Shown: one piece after another, positions 35,451 through 46,823 of the stretch
Position numbering within the stretch: position 1 is the first letter of the stretch
Layout: the number at the start of each line of letters is the position of its first letter
Source of the DNA: Tulasnella sp. 424
Lineage: Eukaryota > Basidiomycota > Agaricomycetes > Cantharellales > Tulasnellaceae
Direction: 5' to 3'
Assembly: GCA_019633425.1 (NCBI GenBank)
Contig: WSUB01000115.1
Coordinates: forward strand, 1-64,000
Length of the DNA stretch: 64,000 bases
Notes under the pieces: generated by a model
Database searches by the model: none
What the model was told of the DNA's origin: nothing
What the model saw: the letters and a program-made list of their open reading frames with translations, nothing else
Program-made: the position numbers and the translations under genes

Positions 35451-36149
35451 CAAATCCTCCTTGCTGATGACGTGCACTTCGCTAACCTACCCTTCGAGCG
35501 TTTTGCAAACCTCTTCTGGTCCTGACCACAATTAATCCGTCGGGCATAGCTAAAATCTTGCCCGTAGACTGATATATCTCACAAACGGTCCGTTAACAGC
35601 TGGGGAGCGAAGGAGGGTCTCGATGCACTGGCCAGTCGTTGCTTTCACCCTTGTCTTTCGGTTCCTTCTGACCAAGTGGACCTATCGTTATTCCCATTCC
35701 CATTCATATCGCTGAGTAGCCGCCTTCCTGTACACTTGTAGTTTTTGGTACTCCCCAAACGAGCTTCCTGCCGGGTTGTCCAACTTTACACTTTGCCAGC
35801 CCCTAGTTGATTTGAAATTGTAATAAATAGAAGCGCAACGTATGTTTTCGGGCTGCTTTTTGCTCGACCACACCCACCTTTCTCGATCGAATCCTATCCA
35901 GGGATTTGCAGGGAAGGCTAATATGAAGTTTGTCGCTGGGGTTAGGTGACAGGTGGGGCACGAGCACAAAATCGGTTCCGTGGTTTGCATAATGGTTTGC
36001 ACCCCCCTGGTCGGGCCGACCCCGACCCCACCTTCCAAAGGCAGCAGTCAGACCAACGCCACTCACGTAACCGTCACATAACCGTCACTAAATCACTATC
36101 TTTGCCTGTGTTGATGTGCTTCTAGACAGATCCTGAGCATACGATGCAG

Positions 36150-36770
36150 CTTACCTTCTCTCGGAGGAGCCACCGCAAAGGGTGAATACCTCGCTGAGAA
36201 CGACCCTTAACCACGGGTTAGAGTGGGTCGGGCATCTTGACGAACGCGTGGATTGTGGCGGAGATGAACGACGCAGAATCGATGGGAACGTTCCTGTCAA
36301 GGATACAAAGATGAAGGGTGCTTTGCTAATTGCGCTGAAGGAAGCTTGAGTGAATGAGATGGAAGAATGAGGGTCAAGACGAGCTTTGGGAACGGGACTC
36401 ACCGGGACATCACCGTCCGCGACAGGCTCGGATTATCCGTCTCCAGCAAACTCCCAGTTAACGGACCGCATTTCAACAACGCTGAGAGAAACCTTTTGGA
36501 AGAAAAATGGCGCTGAGCTTAGTTCTAGGACACGCTTTGATATCGTCCGGGACGGTCATTTGACACCGCGGACATGCGCCTAGGTCACTGTGTGCGACGT
36601 CGAACGACTCAGCGACAATACACCGCGAGACCCTATCACCGTCCTGGACACAAACGTGACATGCATACGTGTCGGAGCCAACGCCCCTAACAGTGGCATC
36701 CTAGCTGCTGTTCAAGGACATCTGGGTTCACGTCTGATGCAGTCTAGGTTCAGGCAGAGTTCTATTAATA
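36150..36770 (-). pseudogene. Decayed gene A, unit 3 (truncated)
   Basis: Keeps the Cys-rich part (YACHVCVQDGDRVSRC and ACPRCQMTVPDDI), NWEFAGDG followed by an in-frame stop where unit 2 has a Glu codon, and IDSASFISATIHAFVKM. The downstream half seen in units 1 and 2 (IACYAEG, GDIHV) is missing, so this copy is 3'-truncated. Confidence 0.35.
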
Positions 36771-36779
36771 GCGCCTAAA

Positions 36780-39700
36780 GGGTGGGGGGTACGTCGTGGA
36801 TTGAAGAAGTGTTGCCCCTTGGTCGGGGTCCTCGTCAGACTCGAGGACGTCGGTGTACCTGGTAACTTTCCCCTTTTCGAACTTTCATTCCGCGGACAAT
36901 GCTGCTGTCCTCAGGTTTTGATGGAAGTAGTAATACAATTGGGCTCAACTTCTCGCGACTAGTATATTACGAGAAGTGGGGCGGGGCACCTTTCAGCGTT
37001 CGGCTGGGGGTTTGTGTACGCTGGCCGTATACGCGTACCTGAGAGAAACCTCTGACGTCATAGCTGGTTCCACTCTCAAGACCAACTTCATCCAGACTTC
37101 CCCCATCTCTCATGACTCTCTTAGACGCTACTCACGACCACATCGTATATACTTATTGATGGGGAGCGGGGCTGATACTTTACTTCGCCTCAGCCCTCCA
37201 AAATCAGAAGACGCCGCGGGATCGGGCTCATAAGAAGCCGCATACACTAATTAAACGTCATAAAAGACTCTCATAAGAACCGCAAGTCGAAATCTTCCTC
37301 AAATGGGCTTATTGATTTCCCTTCTCAGCTGTGAGCCGCAATCGTGGTCGAGCCTTCTTTAAGGAATGCCACCGTTTAAGGGAGGTGGGCTGCTGGCATG
37401 CGGCAGGGGAAACCCCGCAATTGGCGTTTTGGCAAACAGCGCTGTGCCTTCAACTCTCGATCCTCAGAACCCATCGCTTTACTTCGTGTCAAACGTTGTC
37501 CAGTATGCTAACTTTATTGGACTTGTCCATTCTATGCGGGGAGGCAATCAACATTATTTGCCAATCGACCACTTTAATTGGCCGGATAATCAAAGGCACC
37601 CCCGCCGCGGACCCGAGACAGGTCGATCGTACAGTTTCGGGAAAATGCCGGGATGCCTAATTTAGGGGAGGGAGGAGAAAAGGGTTCAAGGATGTTGCCT
37701 GAGATTTTGGCGCTGCAACCCTTCCAGCCAGGTGCGGTGCGACAGGAGAGCAGACCACCTGGCTCCTTTTGTCAAGCGCTTTTGGATCTTGCCGCACCAC
37801 ACTTCCCTTGCCCGTGCATTGGTCTGGAGTCACTGTTTTGCGCACTGTGGCCGTTCCCAAGTGGCTTGAGGTTGGGGGCTTGCTTCTACAAGTCGTTTCG
37901 ACATTTGTCCAGGAATGACAAGTCGATCAGAAGAACAACATGCGCGCAGCATGGAGAACTTGTCATCTATTTCTTCTCAAATTGCTCGTAGCTAAGCGAG
38001 TCGAGGGGCTCCAGGCCTCTCCGGGATGGACGAGCTTCCACTCCCTTGGAGATCATCGGAAGCTATTAAAATAGCTTAGATTGGGTTATCTGAAATTATC
38101 GCTGAAAAGCGGACAGTTGATACGTTGGCTCCGAGCAGAAGCCTCGCCAACACTGTGCTTCCCATGCTGGTAGCGCGTGCATGCTGTAATGTGACTTGGG
38201 CCGGCTCCGAAATACGGTCGAGTTTCGCTGATAGCAAGCACCCCAAACGTCCTTACCAGTTGAAATACAGAATGAGGGCTAATATACTCTATTCTGCGTC
38301 GCGTGTTGCCGTTCGTGGAACGCTGGATAGTCTAGCCCGTCGGACAGTAGGTCGGGTAACCCTAGACCACGCCACGGCCTGTGTGTGCTCAAGTCCGAGG
38401 TAACCGACAGGGATGCCTGCTTGCTCGACTGTGTCTTGGTCCGTGTAGTTGAACATCTTGGCTACCGGTCGGGATTTGCTACGCGATGTCTCGCGAATCT
38501 TGAGCGAGGTGTTGAACGTGTCGATCCAGCGCACCTACGGTTGGTTGGATGAGCCCTGCGTGACAGACACGTCGCTCGCGTTTGAGACACAATACCTGAG
38601 TGTCTTGCTTGTCAGCCACTTACTGCTACTAGTATGCATTCTCCACCTTGCCAATCGTCATATTCGTCCGTGCCTCCGGTGTCTTGAGCTCACCAGCTCC
38701 CGAACTAGATGTTACGCTTACTTACTGTTGCGCCTGAACGAAGCGATGGAGACCGTTCTTCCCACAGATAGACCTCTCCGCAGGGTCGACACGTGGGTAT
38801 TTTGGTGCTTTAGGGAGAACCCGCCTTGGCATGCACTAAGCGGTGGCTTTGCATCCGCTTGGCCATCCGTTCAGAGTACAGGACAGCATGCCAGCCTTTT
38901 GTGGGTAGGACAGTTTAGGTTTCACAAAAAAAGGGTTGTCAGCTTAATTTTTGATAGGGTCGTATTCACCGATGTCAGCTGGCGACTTATGTAAAAATAC
39001 ATCCCTACATAAGGCCGCTAAACGCCGAGTCCCGGGCAAATCCGAGTCGGTGCTTGGCATTTAATTTATCGAGTCCGGATTTCCGCATATAGGGATACAG
39101 GGAGCATGTAACTAAATTTGGGTACCAAAAATAACCGTACATCCACACGCGAAAATCGATCGGAGGGAAGGGTGAAGTAGGATCAGTGCACCGCAGGCAA
39201 CGATCGAGTCCCAGCGAAATGGGTACCAGGTGCCTTAGACGTGCTTCCGTGCCTAGCACCACGACGTGTGCTTCAACGCCTAGCTGGGATGAGAAGGGAT
39301 CTGCGCTCGCTTGCTACCGATGCAAGTTCCGTGAAGTTGGGGGGGGGGGGGGTTGTGAAGAAAAGGGGGAAAAAGGCGAAGTAGGAGAGAAAAATCCACC
39401 AGAGTACCGCCCATCTCATCACCTCTGGACAATTGATCGGGGGCTCGCGTTGCAAATCAAATTTTTTTTTGGGACAGCGGGATCGACGTCGTCACAGGAA
39501 AAAGCGCTCCGAATAAGTTTTGAGAGAGGGTTTCTTTGGACTTGGCTGGACCCGTTCTAAGAGTCCGGACCTCGGGACAAGCCGGATTTTGTGGAAAGAG
39601 GGGGAGCCCGGGAAATTTTTACGAATCACCATAAGCCACAATCTGCTAGTATCCAACCCAATGGTTGCAGCATCCCATCGTCGAATGTAAAGAGTTGTGG

Positions 39701-40270
39701 CCAGAGGTCTTGGCATGGAGAACCGGATGTTTATTTGTTCAGGTAAGCGCTGCTCCTTCCATAACGGGGGTAATGTTTGAGTAACCTAACCCCAAGCATC
39801 GAAGGCTCCTGTTTTCTATTTAATAGCGCCCAGATACCCTCGGCCTGTTTCTCTCCACACCAATCTCTTCCCCCCACCTACCCCTTTGCTGAAACCCCCC
39901 TACCTCATCCTCTCTCGCTACTCCTTAGCGCGGAGCGCTTACTAGCTACTGTTCCCATATCGGACCTGATTCGTCTTGTTCCATTCTCGATTTTCCCATC
40001 CCTCTTGTTTCGCAAGGCGGACAGGCAAATCCTTCAGGATCGATATCAGAAGCTACTGAAGCCTCTACGGCGAGTTCATACACGACCATACCACGTTTCG
40101 TGCGTTGTAATTTCTTTCGTACTCAGGGATCGTATGTGGCTGACACCAGGGTTTCCCTACCCTCTGTTTGCACTTGCACACCCACTAGGATTTACCTCAA
40201 ACACCAAATCCCTATTTGCACCGAATCATCTCACTCTCTTTTATAAAATTTGTCATTTTTAAGCCTCACT
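36780..40270. other. Unit 3 non-coding stretch upstream of zinc-finger gene
   Basis: About 3.5 kb homologous to the same part of units 1 and 2, with no gene recognised. It contains a G run near 39337, the taaggccgctaaacgccgag block near 39010, and the promoter-proximal tctcgctactcc block near 39915. Confidence 0.5.
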
Positions 40271-41499
40271 ATGTCGCCTAGTTCCATGGACTATTTTGCC
40301 CCATCCGGCAGCACTCGGGTGTCCAGCAACAGTCCCTCTTCCATTTCGTCTTCGTTCGACTCGACTGGTCTCAACACCGCCGTTCCTTTCTCTCTCTTTG
40401 GTAACGATCATCTGCCTCATTATGACAGATACTGGGCTTTCGACAACAGCGGCAGCAACACCGCCCTTCCCTATTCCGGCGCGCTTTTTGGTTCGCCTCA
40501 CGCAGCGACCCACCAAGCTGTCGATGCGGCGGCGCACCCACCCATCGTTCAGATGCGCAACTTGTCGCTGTCGTCATCGCCCAGCTATGCCCCCTGTGGA
40601 CCAGTCACCTTTGTATCTAGCTCAACCCTCGTGGCTCCTCAACCTGTCCCGTCCAGCCCGTCCTTGATTGGTCGCGGCTGGCTGGCACCCCCCTCGTCCC
40701 CTCCTGTTCTTGTCGACGCTTTCACCTCCGAACCTCCTGCTCAAGGTCCACCAGCCCTCCCTCCTCGTCCACAAATGCAGGCCAAAATTCCACCGGAGAA
40801 AATACGCAAGTCTTATCCATGCCTGTATCCCGGTTGCGGAATGAATTTCCGCAAACGCAACGCGCTGGCCCAGGTACGTTCTAGTTGCTTTTTAGTCACC
40901 GGAGGGGAAGGGCATGATGCCAACCCTGGCCAAGCAGCGTCCAACACCTCAACTGATCCTCGTGTTTTTCTTCTTCCGCCACCTTGTTTACAGCACATGC
41001 GGTCTCACACCGGTGAACGACGTGAGTCCTTTCAACCCCACCTTTTCATAGATCGATTTCCCAAATTCTCTGACGCCTTTTGGTCGTTTCTTCTTCTTGG
41101 CTGTCATCTATTGCAGCCGAGGTTTGCGAGTTCTGCAGCAGGGCCTTTTCGTTGAAATGCAACCTGCGCCGTCATTACAAGACGTGCCCGAAGAAGAAAG
41201 CTCTCGATGCCGCAATGGCGATTAAGAAGGATATGTCGCCCTCTCCGCCTCCCCTCGAGCAGAGTCCGAGTCCGACTGCAAGCTCCCCTAGCACCACCGC
41301 CTTTGCAACGTCTCACGACTCTCCCCCTACGGATTTCTTCTCACTGCCGCCCAATCTTTGGAGTCCCGGACGCAATATCGCTCCTCCGCATCAACTATCC
41401 ACACTCGCCATTGACATGAACTGCGACACTCTTTTCCAAGCTCAATTCACGACTACATACCCCTACCCCGGTCTCACCCAGGCTCAGTATTCAAGTTGA
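40271..41499 (+). CDS. C2H2 zinc-finger protein, array copy 3
   Basis: Exons 40271-40873, 40994-41021 and 41117-41499 encode 337 residues. It starts MSPSSMDYFAP, has QAKIPPEKIRKSYPCLYPGC, the 28-nt exon coding HMRSHTGER, and VCEFCSRAFSLKCNLRRH with HYKTC. A basic patch (KKKALDAA) and a Ser/Pro-rich tail ending YSS follow. It is nearly the same as copy 2 through the finger region. All Cys and His ligands are present and no lesion is visible. It is likely a nuclear DNA-binding protein. Its 3' neighbour is the only intact GH5 gene in the array, transcribed toward it. Confidence 0.9.
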
Positions 41500-41626
41500 C
41501 CCACTCTTACTCCAGCCTCCTATCCCCCTCGTCATCCTTCATGAGCCTTGGTTTGTCTCCCCCCCTTCTTCTACGCTTTGCCTTGTGCTTTCGCCCGTTT
41601 TCTCTCTGAGTTCGTCTCGATATTTG

Positions 41627-41687
41627 CAGCGGGGCGGTAGGGAGGCTATTTAGATACACCGTGCTGGGTCTATCTCGATACTCTGTC
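41627..41687 (+). promoter_or_regulatory. Near-invariant 61-bp block after zinc-finger gene, unit 3
   Basis: Same block as 22825-22885 and 32661-32721, with ggggcgg in place of gggacgg near its start. Confidence 0.45.
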
Positions 41688-42534
41688 GACCGTAACTGCT
41701 ACACCTGTGGAGATGTCTCACCGTTCTCTTTCTTACTGTCCTTGTCCTCGGTTGCGCCGTTTGTTACTTCTCTTTCTCCCTTTCGATCGTTCCCGGACAC
41801 TTTCCGGCTTGTTTTCTTCTCTTTTGGAACCCCACCCTACGACGCCCCCTCCTGGGTTTCCCCACCTTTGTGGCCGCATTCCTGACAACTAACCCCACTC
41901 CTCCGCTCTGTACTTAGGTCCCGTTTGAAATCGCCCCCTTGGCTACGACCTCTCGCCTTTACTCATCCCACATCCTCTTCCCACTCGATCCGCGAACTCG
42001 ACTAACCTTGTGCCTTTCTTTACTCATCGCCGACGCGTCACCGTCCACGTCCTATGACTTGTTCTACGCGCTTCTTTCCGCCGTTCTAACATGTCATATA
42101 GCACAACTCCAGTCTTTTTATCATTCTATTAACCTGCCTACTCTGTCCTTTTTGTGCAACTGTATCATTATCCCCTCACATTCTACGATGTTCGCGCGGC
42201 GGAAGAACGATTCTAATTTCTCTTTCAACTTTACCTGTCCTTGTTCTATATTCCCCTCCTTGGTTATGTCCACTTCCCTGTCGTCGGGTCACCTTTTGTA
42301 AACAAAAGCCAAAATGTCATTGGTCGCTGGCCTTGGTGTTCTATGTATACACTCTTGTGTGTGAATTTGCGGGTCCGTGGGCTCGTGTGCAAGTGGTTCC
42401 GTTCTCCTCGGGAAGGAGGCAGAGTTGGAAAAGACGAACAAGAGGTATATTGAGTGCAGCCCAATGACACCAGAGGTAACTTGCACGTATATATACACCG
42501 GAAGGGCGGTAAAGTAAATCTAATTTCCGAGAAT

Positions 42535-44701
42535 TTATAGGCCGGTGACGGGGAGATAGGGTACGAGAGCCTCGGGGAGGATGCGAGCAACAGCTGGACC
42601 GCTTGGGGGTTCGCTGTGAAAGCGAGCGGGTGCAAGTCAGTCAGCTGGAACCTTCCCAACTAATATCGCGAACCGACAACCACGTACATGCTCTGGAAGT
42701 AGTCTCCCCACCATGGACCAGCAGCCCACCAGAGAGCACCGATCCAAGGAGAGTCGGCAGCCTGCATAGCGCTGAGAGCGCTCTTGATAGCAGCGATGCA
42801 GACATCTGAGAGATACAGAAGAGTTGAGATTCGGATCCGCGATCGGTCTGAACTTCGATAACTCCAACTCACCGTTGGAACCACCGCCGATCTCGCCAAG
42901 GAAGCCCTTGAAGTTGTTGTTCTTGAGCCAGGTGGTGGCATCGGCAATGCGCTCAGCACCGATTGTTCCGGAGACGCAAGTAGCGTTACTGCCTGAACCA
43001 TCGCTGTCGAGATATTGGTGCATTTCTAAAGGACGGCGAGCCACAAATCAGTTTTCTCTCCTCATCAAACACCGATCGTTTGGATGTCGTCTCACCAATG
43101 GCGAAGTTGTTGGCAGGGTCGGTGAAGCCGGTGAAGGCAGCAGCGTTGCCAGAGCTGGTCCAGGACCATGCGCCGGTCCACGAAGTACCCTCGACGAGGA
43201 TGAGGTTGGTAGCACCGGTACTGCGGATGCCATTGACGGCAGACTGCATGAACGAGGCGACGACGGAAGCGTCGATTCCCCAAGGCTCATTTTGCAAGTC
43301 TAGGTAGATGGATAACGGGCGTAAGGAAAGAGCAGCGGAATGGTGCCGAGGAAGGACGCGTACCAAAGATGACATGAGAGTTGCCTGCGAACTGGGCGGA
43401 GAGGTTCTTCCACCAGGTCGTGAAGCTAGAGAGACGAACGAAGGACGGGTTGAGCGATATGAGATGGTTTATGTACGAGAACGACTTACGCAGCGGAGTC
43501 GGTGATGATGGATCCGTTGAACCTCAAGTAGTTGTGGGGGTCGATGGCAGCATAAGCGCCCTTGCCGGTAATGTAGGTGACGATCTGAGAATGGGTCAGA
43601 ATATTAGTTGACTTGCATCTGGAAAGAATAGAAGTGCGGTGTCGGTAACTTACGCTCTTGAGGGCCGCCAGGTAGGTAGCGTCGAATGAACCAGTGAGGC
43701 CATTAGGGCTGATACGCTCCATCATGAACGGAACACGGAAAGCATTGAAGCCCTTGCCAACGAAGTACTATTACGCGAGTGTCAGTAAGGACGGGTCATT
43801 CAACCCCGTGACGGAGAATACTCACATCGATGGAGGAAGGAGCGGGCCAGGTGTAGCTATCAAGGAATAACGGACGATGTTAACCTGTGAAATATCACAG
43901 AAGATCGATTCTGCGAGTTCTTACTCGGTGCCGAGAACGCCGGGGATGGCCTGCAGTTACCAGTTAGCATCGGTGCTGTCGACGCTAGACAACGAGGTCA
44001 ACTCACCGTGCCGAATTCTGCGCAAGACTCGTTCACACCGAATAGCTTGAACTTCTTGGTTGTAGCCGAAGGAGTGGCAGAGGTGGTAGTGGTGGTAGTG
44101 GTAGACTTGGTTGTGGTCGTTGAAGACTTGGTAGTGGTAGTGGAAGACTTGGTAGTGGTAGTGGAGCTCTTAGTAGTAGTGGTCGACGATTTGGTAGTCG
44201 TGGGGGTAGTCGTCGTCTTTGTGGTAGTGGATGCGGTACTAAAAGAAGTTGATGGTCAGTCCACTGAAAGGCTCCGTAATTAAGCAAGCAAACGTACCCG
44301 GGCAAGCACTGGGAGTCTGATTGACGACGAAACGGGATTCAGCACGGGCAGGGCATTCCACGAACTAAATACTTACACCCTAAAATCGGGGAGGCATGCT
44401 TTGAGTACGTGAATCACCAGAGTGAGGAACGCAACACTTACAGTCATTTGAGTAGACGCAAACGTATGGGGAGTCGCAAGTGGTAGACTAAAGAACGAGC
44501 AAGCTTCAACAAGGAACGTCAGAGATGCCTCTAAATGACACGTACACCAGTGTAGCCGATACCGCCGCATTGTCCTGAACGAGGTGTCAGGTAGAATGCC
44601 TCCCAATTCGTTGCGTTTTACTCACCATACTCGGCAACGGCAGCAACGCCAGAGACAGCGAGGGATGCAGCGAGGGCAGCGAGGCCGGGAGAGAGCTTCA
44701 T
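42535..44701 (-). CDS. Secreted CBM1-GH5 (subfamily 5-like) endo-beta-1,4-glucanase
   Basis: A complete cellulase of about 428 residues in roughly fourteen exons. The order is signal peptide [23 protein letters not shown]1 with [20 protein letters not shown] and YSQCLPG; a Thr/Lys/Ser linker of about 60 residues; then the GH5 barrel. Barrel landmarks are [41 protein letters not shown] (conserved His-Asn-Tyr), [12 protein letters not shown] (acid/base Glu), [22 protein letters not shown] (nucleophile Glu) and [13 protein letters not shown]. It ends [10 protein letters not shown]. It should act outside the cell, cutting internal bonds of cellulose. First exons: 44626-44701, 44546-44574, 44442-44487, a 19-nt microexon 44298-44316, and 44007-44238. 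A TATAAAAA box lies upstream. No lesion found. Confidence 0.92.
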
Positions 44702-44784
44702 TTTAGCGAAATGAGGGAGAGAGTATAGAGAAAAGAGAGGAAGTTGCTTTGAGAGTTGGGGGATCGTCGTTGAGCACTCGGAAC

Positions 44785-44792
44785 TTTTTATA
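44785..44792 (-). promoter_or_regulatory. TATA box of the GH5 gene
   Basis: TATAAAAA on the minus strand, about 85-90 bases before the ATG at 44701. This spacing suits a highly expressed, regulated fungal gene. It lies outside the duplicated segment, so the unit 1 and 2 copies lack it. Confidence 0.6.
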
Positions 44793-45535
44793 CCTGTATG
44801 CTCTGCTGCCAATTAACGGGGAAACCGAAGATCATGCTGTCGTGACCGGCCAACATCCACCAACCAGAACGAGCTGGTAACCGGTCCGACAGAGAACCGA
44901 TGTTCTAAAACTCAACACCGAATGCGGGCCGTCTTGGCGATCCTATATTCGGCCAGGATCGTCATTGGCCAAGGGAGGCAGCTGCGCTAGGTGTAACGCG
45001 CTGTTTTAAGGCCTCCGAATTGACAACGAATTTGACGCGGAGGGGAAATGCGTGCGAAACTGGTTTTCTGACGCGGGCCTCGGTAAAGCTTGAAGGGATT
45101 ACCCGAGCTTGCAACGACCACGTTGCGGTTCGAACCAGGTTCTCCCGGCCGTCGTACTGAGTGATGATCACGAAGCATCGGAAGAAACAGGATATGATGC
45201 AATGATGGCCTGTCATTCGTTTCTCTAATAACCCGTAACAGTATTCTCTTCAACTTCGATCAGCCCCGCGTGGACATTGCAGAGCATATTTGTCGGCAGC
45301 TCGGGCACTTTAGCAGCTATCGGGTCCATATTCGGGACCTAAGAATAGCCGCCAACGCGTGAATCTTGGCATTCCTGGGAGGAGGGATCGGAGGGTGTGG
45401 AAGTTCAAGAGCTGCGAAGGTCATCCGCGGCCTGGGAGTTCGCGGGGCTTTGTCAGCGCTTTGTCAACATTTGTCTACATGGCGTGAAACAAACATCACA
45501 ACATCACCCACTTCGCAAAATTCGGGCCGAAAGCA
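44793..45535. other. Intergenic between divergent GH5 and ATP11-like genes
   Basis: About 740 bases holding both promoters. No conserved site stands out beyond the TATA box. Confidence 0.4.
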
Positions 45536-46823
45536 ATGCTCGCCTCAGTACTCCGTCACCGCTCTTTCATCAAACCTCCATTGCGATACAATCGATGGAA
45601 TTCATCGCTATCAAGTGCTTACGCGGACAGGATCAAAGCAAAGCTGTCCCAGTGAGTAACTACACCATCACCTTTGCCCCGGCCCGGGAATTACCAAATA
45701 AAACCTGATTTGCTGATTGCATTTCGAGATTTTAGAGAGGGAGTGGGCTCGGTTGATGAACTCAAGACAAAGCTAAAGAAAGAAGGCAGAGCCTTCGAGG
45801 AACCTTCCCCAGCTCGGCCGAATATATCGACGCCTGCTGGTGCCACAGCCAGTTCCACGTCGGAGGCAGGCAAGGCAGGACCCTCGGCGTATAAACCAAA
45901 TACATCTACCCAAAAACGAAAGGATAGCTCTCCCGTAAAGGTAAAGTTTTACTTAAAAAAATGAAAAGTGCCCTCCTGGCTCAGTCGCCTTCATTTCGGC
46001 CTGTGATTTTTTTTAGCCTCTGTCGGACTTCCTCAACCTTTCCGCTATTGCCAGCAAGCCGCATACCGTTGAGCAAATTTCCGCTTTATGGAACCTCTAC
46101 CATGCTTCTAGGTCAGGTGGGACCGGTAGAGGATACCTTTCGGCGGTCGTTCCGGTGGAAAGCTACAACGCGATGATGGAACGCGCAAAGCGATGGCCCA
46201 TGTTCGTCTTGCCACTGCCCCGGCCAACAGCCCAAGACTCGCCAGCGCCTTCGGAAGACCCCAATTCGTCAGAACAAACTCCAGTGGAATTCCACTTGAT
46301 CCAATGGGGGATGCACCCTGCACCGGCCGTCCCATCCCCAGATCCAGACAGCGACCTGTTCACCAAACCCTCTTCACCTTCCCCAAACCCACCAATCTCG
46401 ACGATCCTCTTCACACCGTTGATCCAATACAAGCTTCACCAATCTTACGCGCCGCCTTACCTCATTCTCACACACTACACAGACTTGGCTCACAGCCACG
46501 GGGTTGTCCTCTTACGAGGTGAAATCACACCCACGTCATCCGTCACCGTCGGGTCAGATCAGGCCGCTGCCTCGGTGGACGGCAAGTTTATGCTCAGTCA
46601 GACTGATGCGCAGCTCCTTGCGTTGGCCGTCCAGAGGTTCTATTTACCTCAGGTGTCAACGGCGACCCAGAGTCAGGGTGCCGAAGGTGGAAATGATGAG
46701 GCTGTAGAGTTGTTACGGACCTTCCACGAGTCGCCAGCGGACTTCCGGTGGGAAACGTTGCTCAAATTCGCCAATCCGACTGGATTTGGCGGTCCGTCGC
46801 CCACAAGTTCGCCCAGTTCTTAG
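45536..46823 (+). CDS. ATP11-like mitochondrial F1-ATPase assembly factor
   Basis: Three exons (45536-45651, 45736-45940, 46017-46823) give 375 residues. The N-terminus MLASVLRHRSFIKPPLRYNR is rich in Arg and Ser with no acidic residue, as in a mitochondrial targeting peptide. YADRIKAKLSQEGVGSVDEL and a Lys/Glu segment follow. The core matches the ATP11 family: PLSDFLNLSAI, ISALWNLYHASRSGGT, MFVLPLPR, FHLIQWG, LILTHYTDLAHSHGVVLLRG and LAVQRFYLP. In yeast, Atp11 binds the beta subunit of F1 and prevents its aggregation during assembly. Pro/Ser-rich insertions make this protein longer than the yeast one. It is divergent from the GH5 gene, with about 830 bases between starts. Confidence 0.85.

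Larger units (their letters stand above)
25691..35610 (+). repeat. Tandem segmental duplication, unit 2
   Basis: Second unit, with the same order as units 1 and 3. It is closer to unit 3 than to unit 1: long stretches around the zinc-finger gene match unit 3 almost base for base. It differs by a MITE insertion at 33539-33713 and by a scaffold gap at 31918-32017. Confidence 0.9.
35611..44240 (+). repeat. Tandem segmental duplication, unit 3
   Basis: Third unit, ending where the GH5 linker exon begins (acceptor ctaaaag near 44240). The intact GH5 gene continues to 44701 beyond the homology, so its 5' end is unique in the window. The unit is shorter than unit 2, mainly in the region upstream of the zinc-finger gene. 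Confidence 0.88.

Noticed and set aside
35212..35467. Thr-rich minus-strand frame (and a Val-rich plus-strand frame) resembling a separate small gene
   Set aside because: It is the linker exon of the unit 2 GH5 pseudogene; the apparent start codon lies at the duplication breakpoint.
20519..39352. Long G or C homopolymers (about 20519, 21059, 23056 and 39337) as functional signals
   Set aside because: Simple homopolymer runs, variable between units and prone to assembly error; no further structure supports a role.
45110..45150. ggttcgaacc resembling a tRNA B box
   Set aside because: No acceptor, D or anticodon stems can be drawn around it on either strand.
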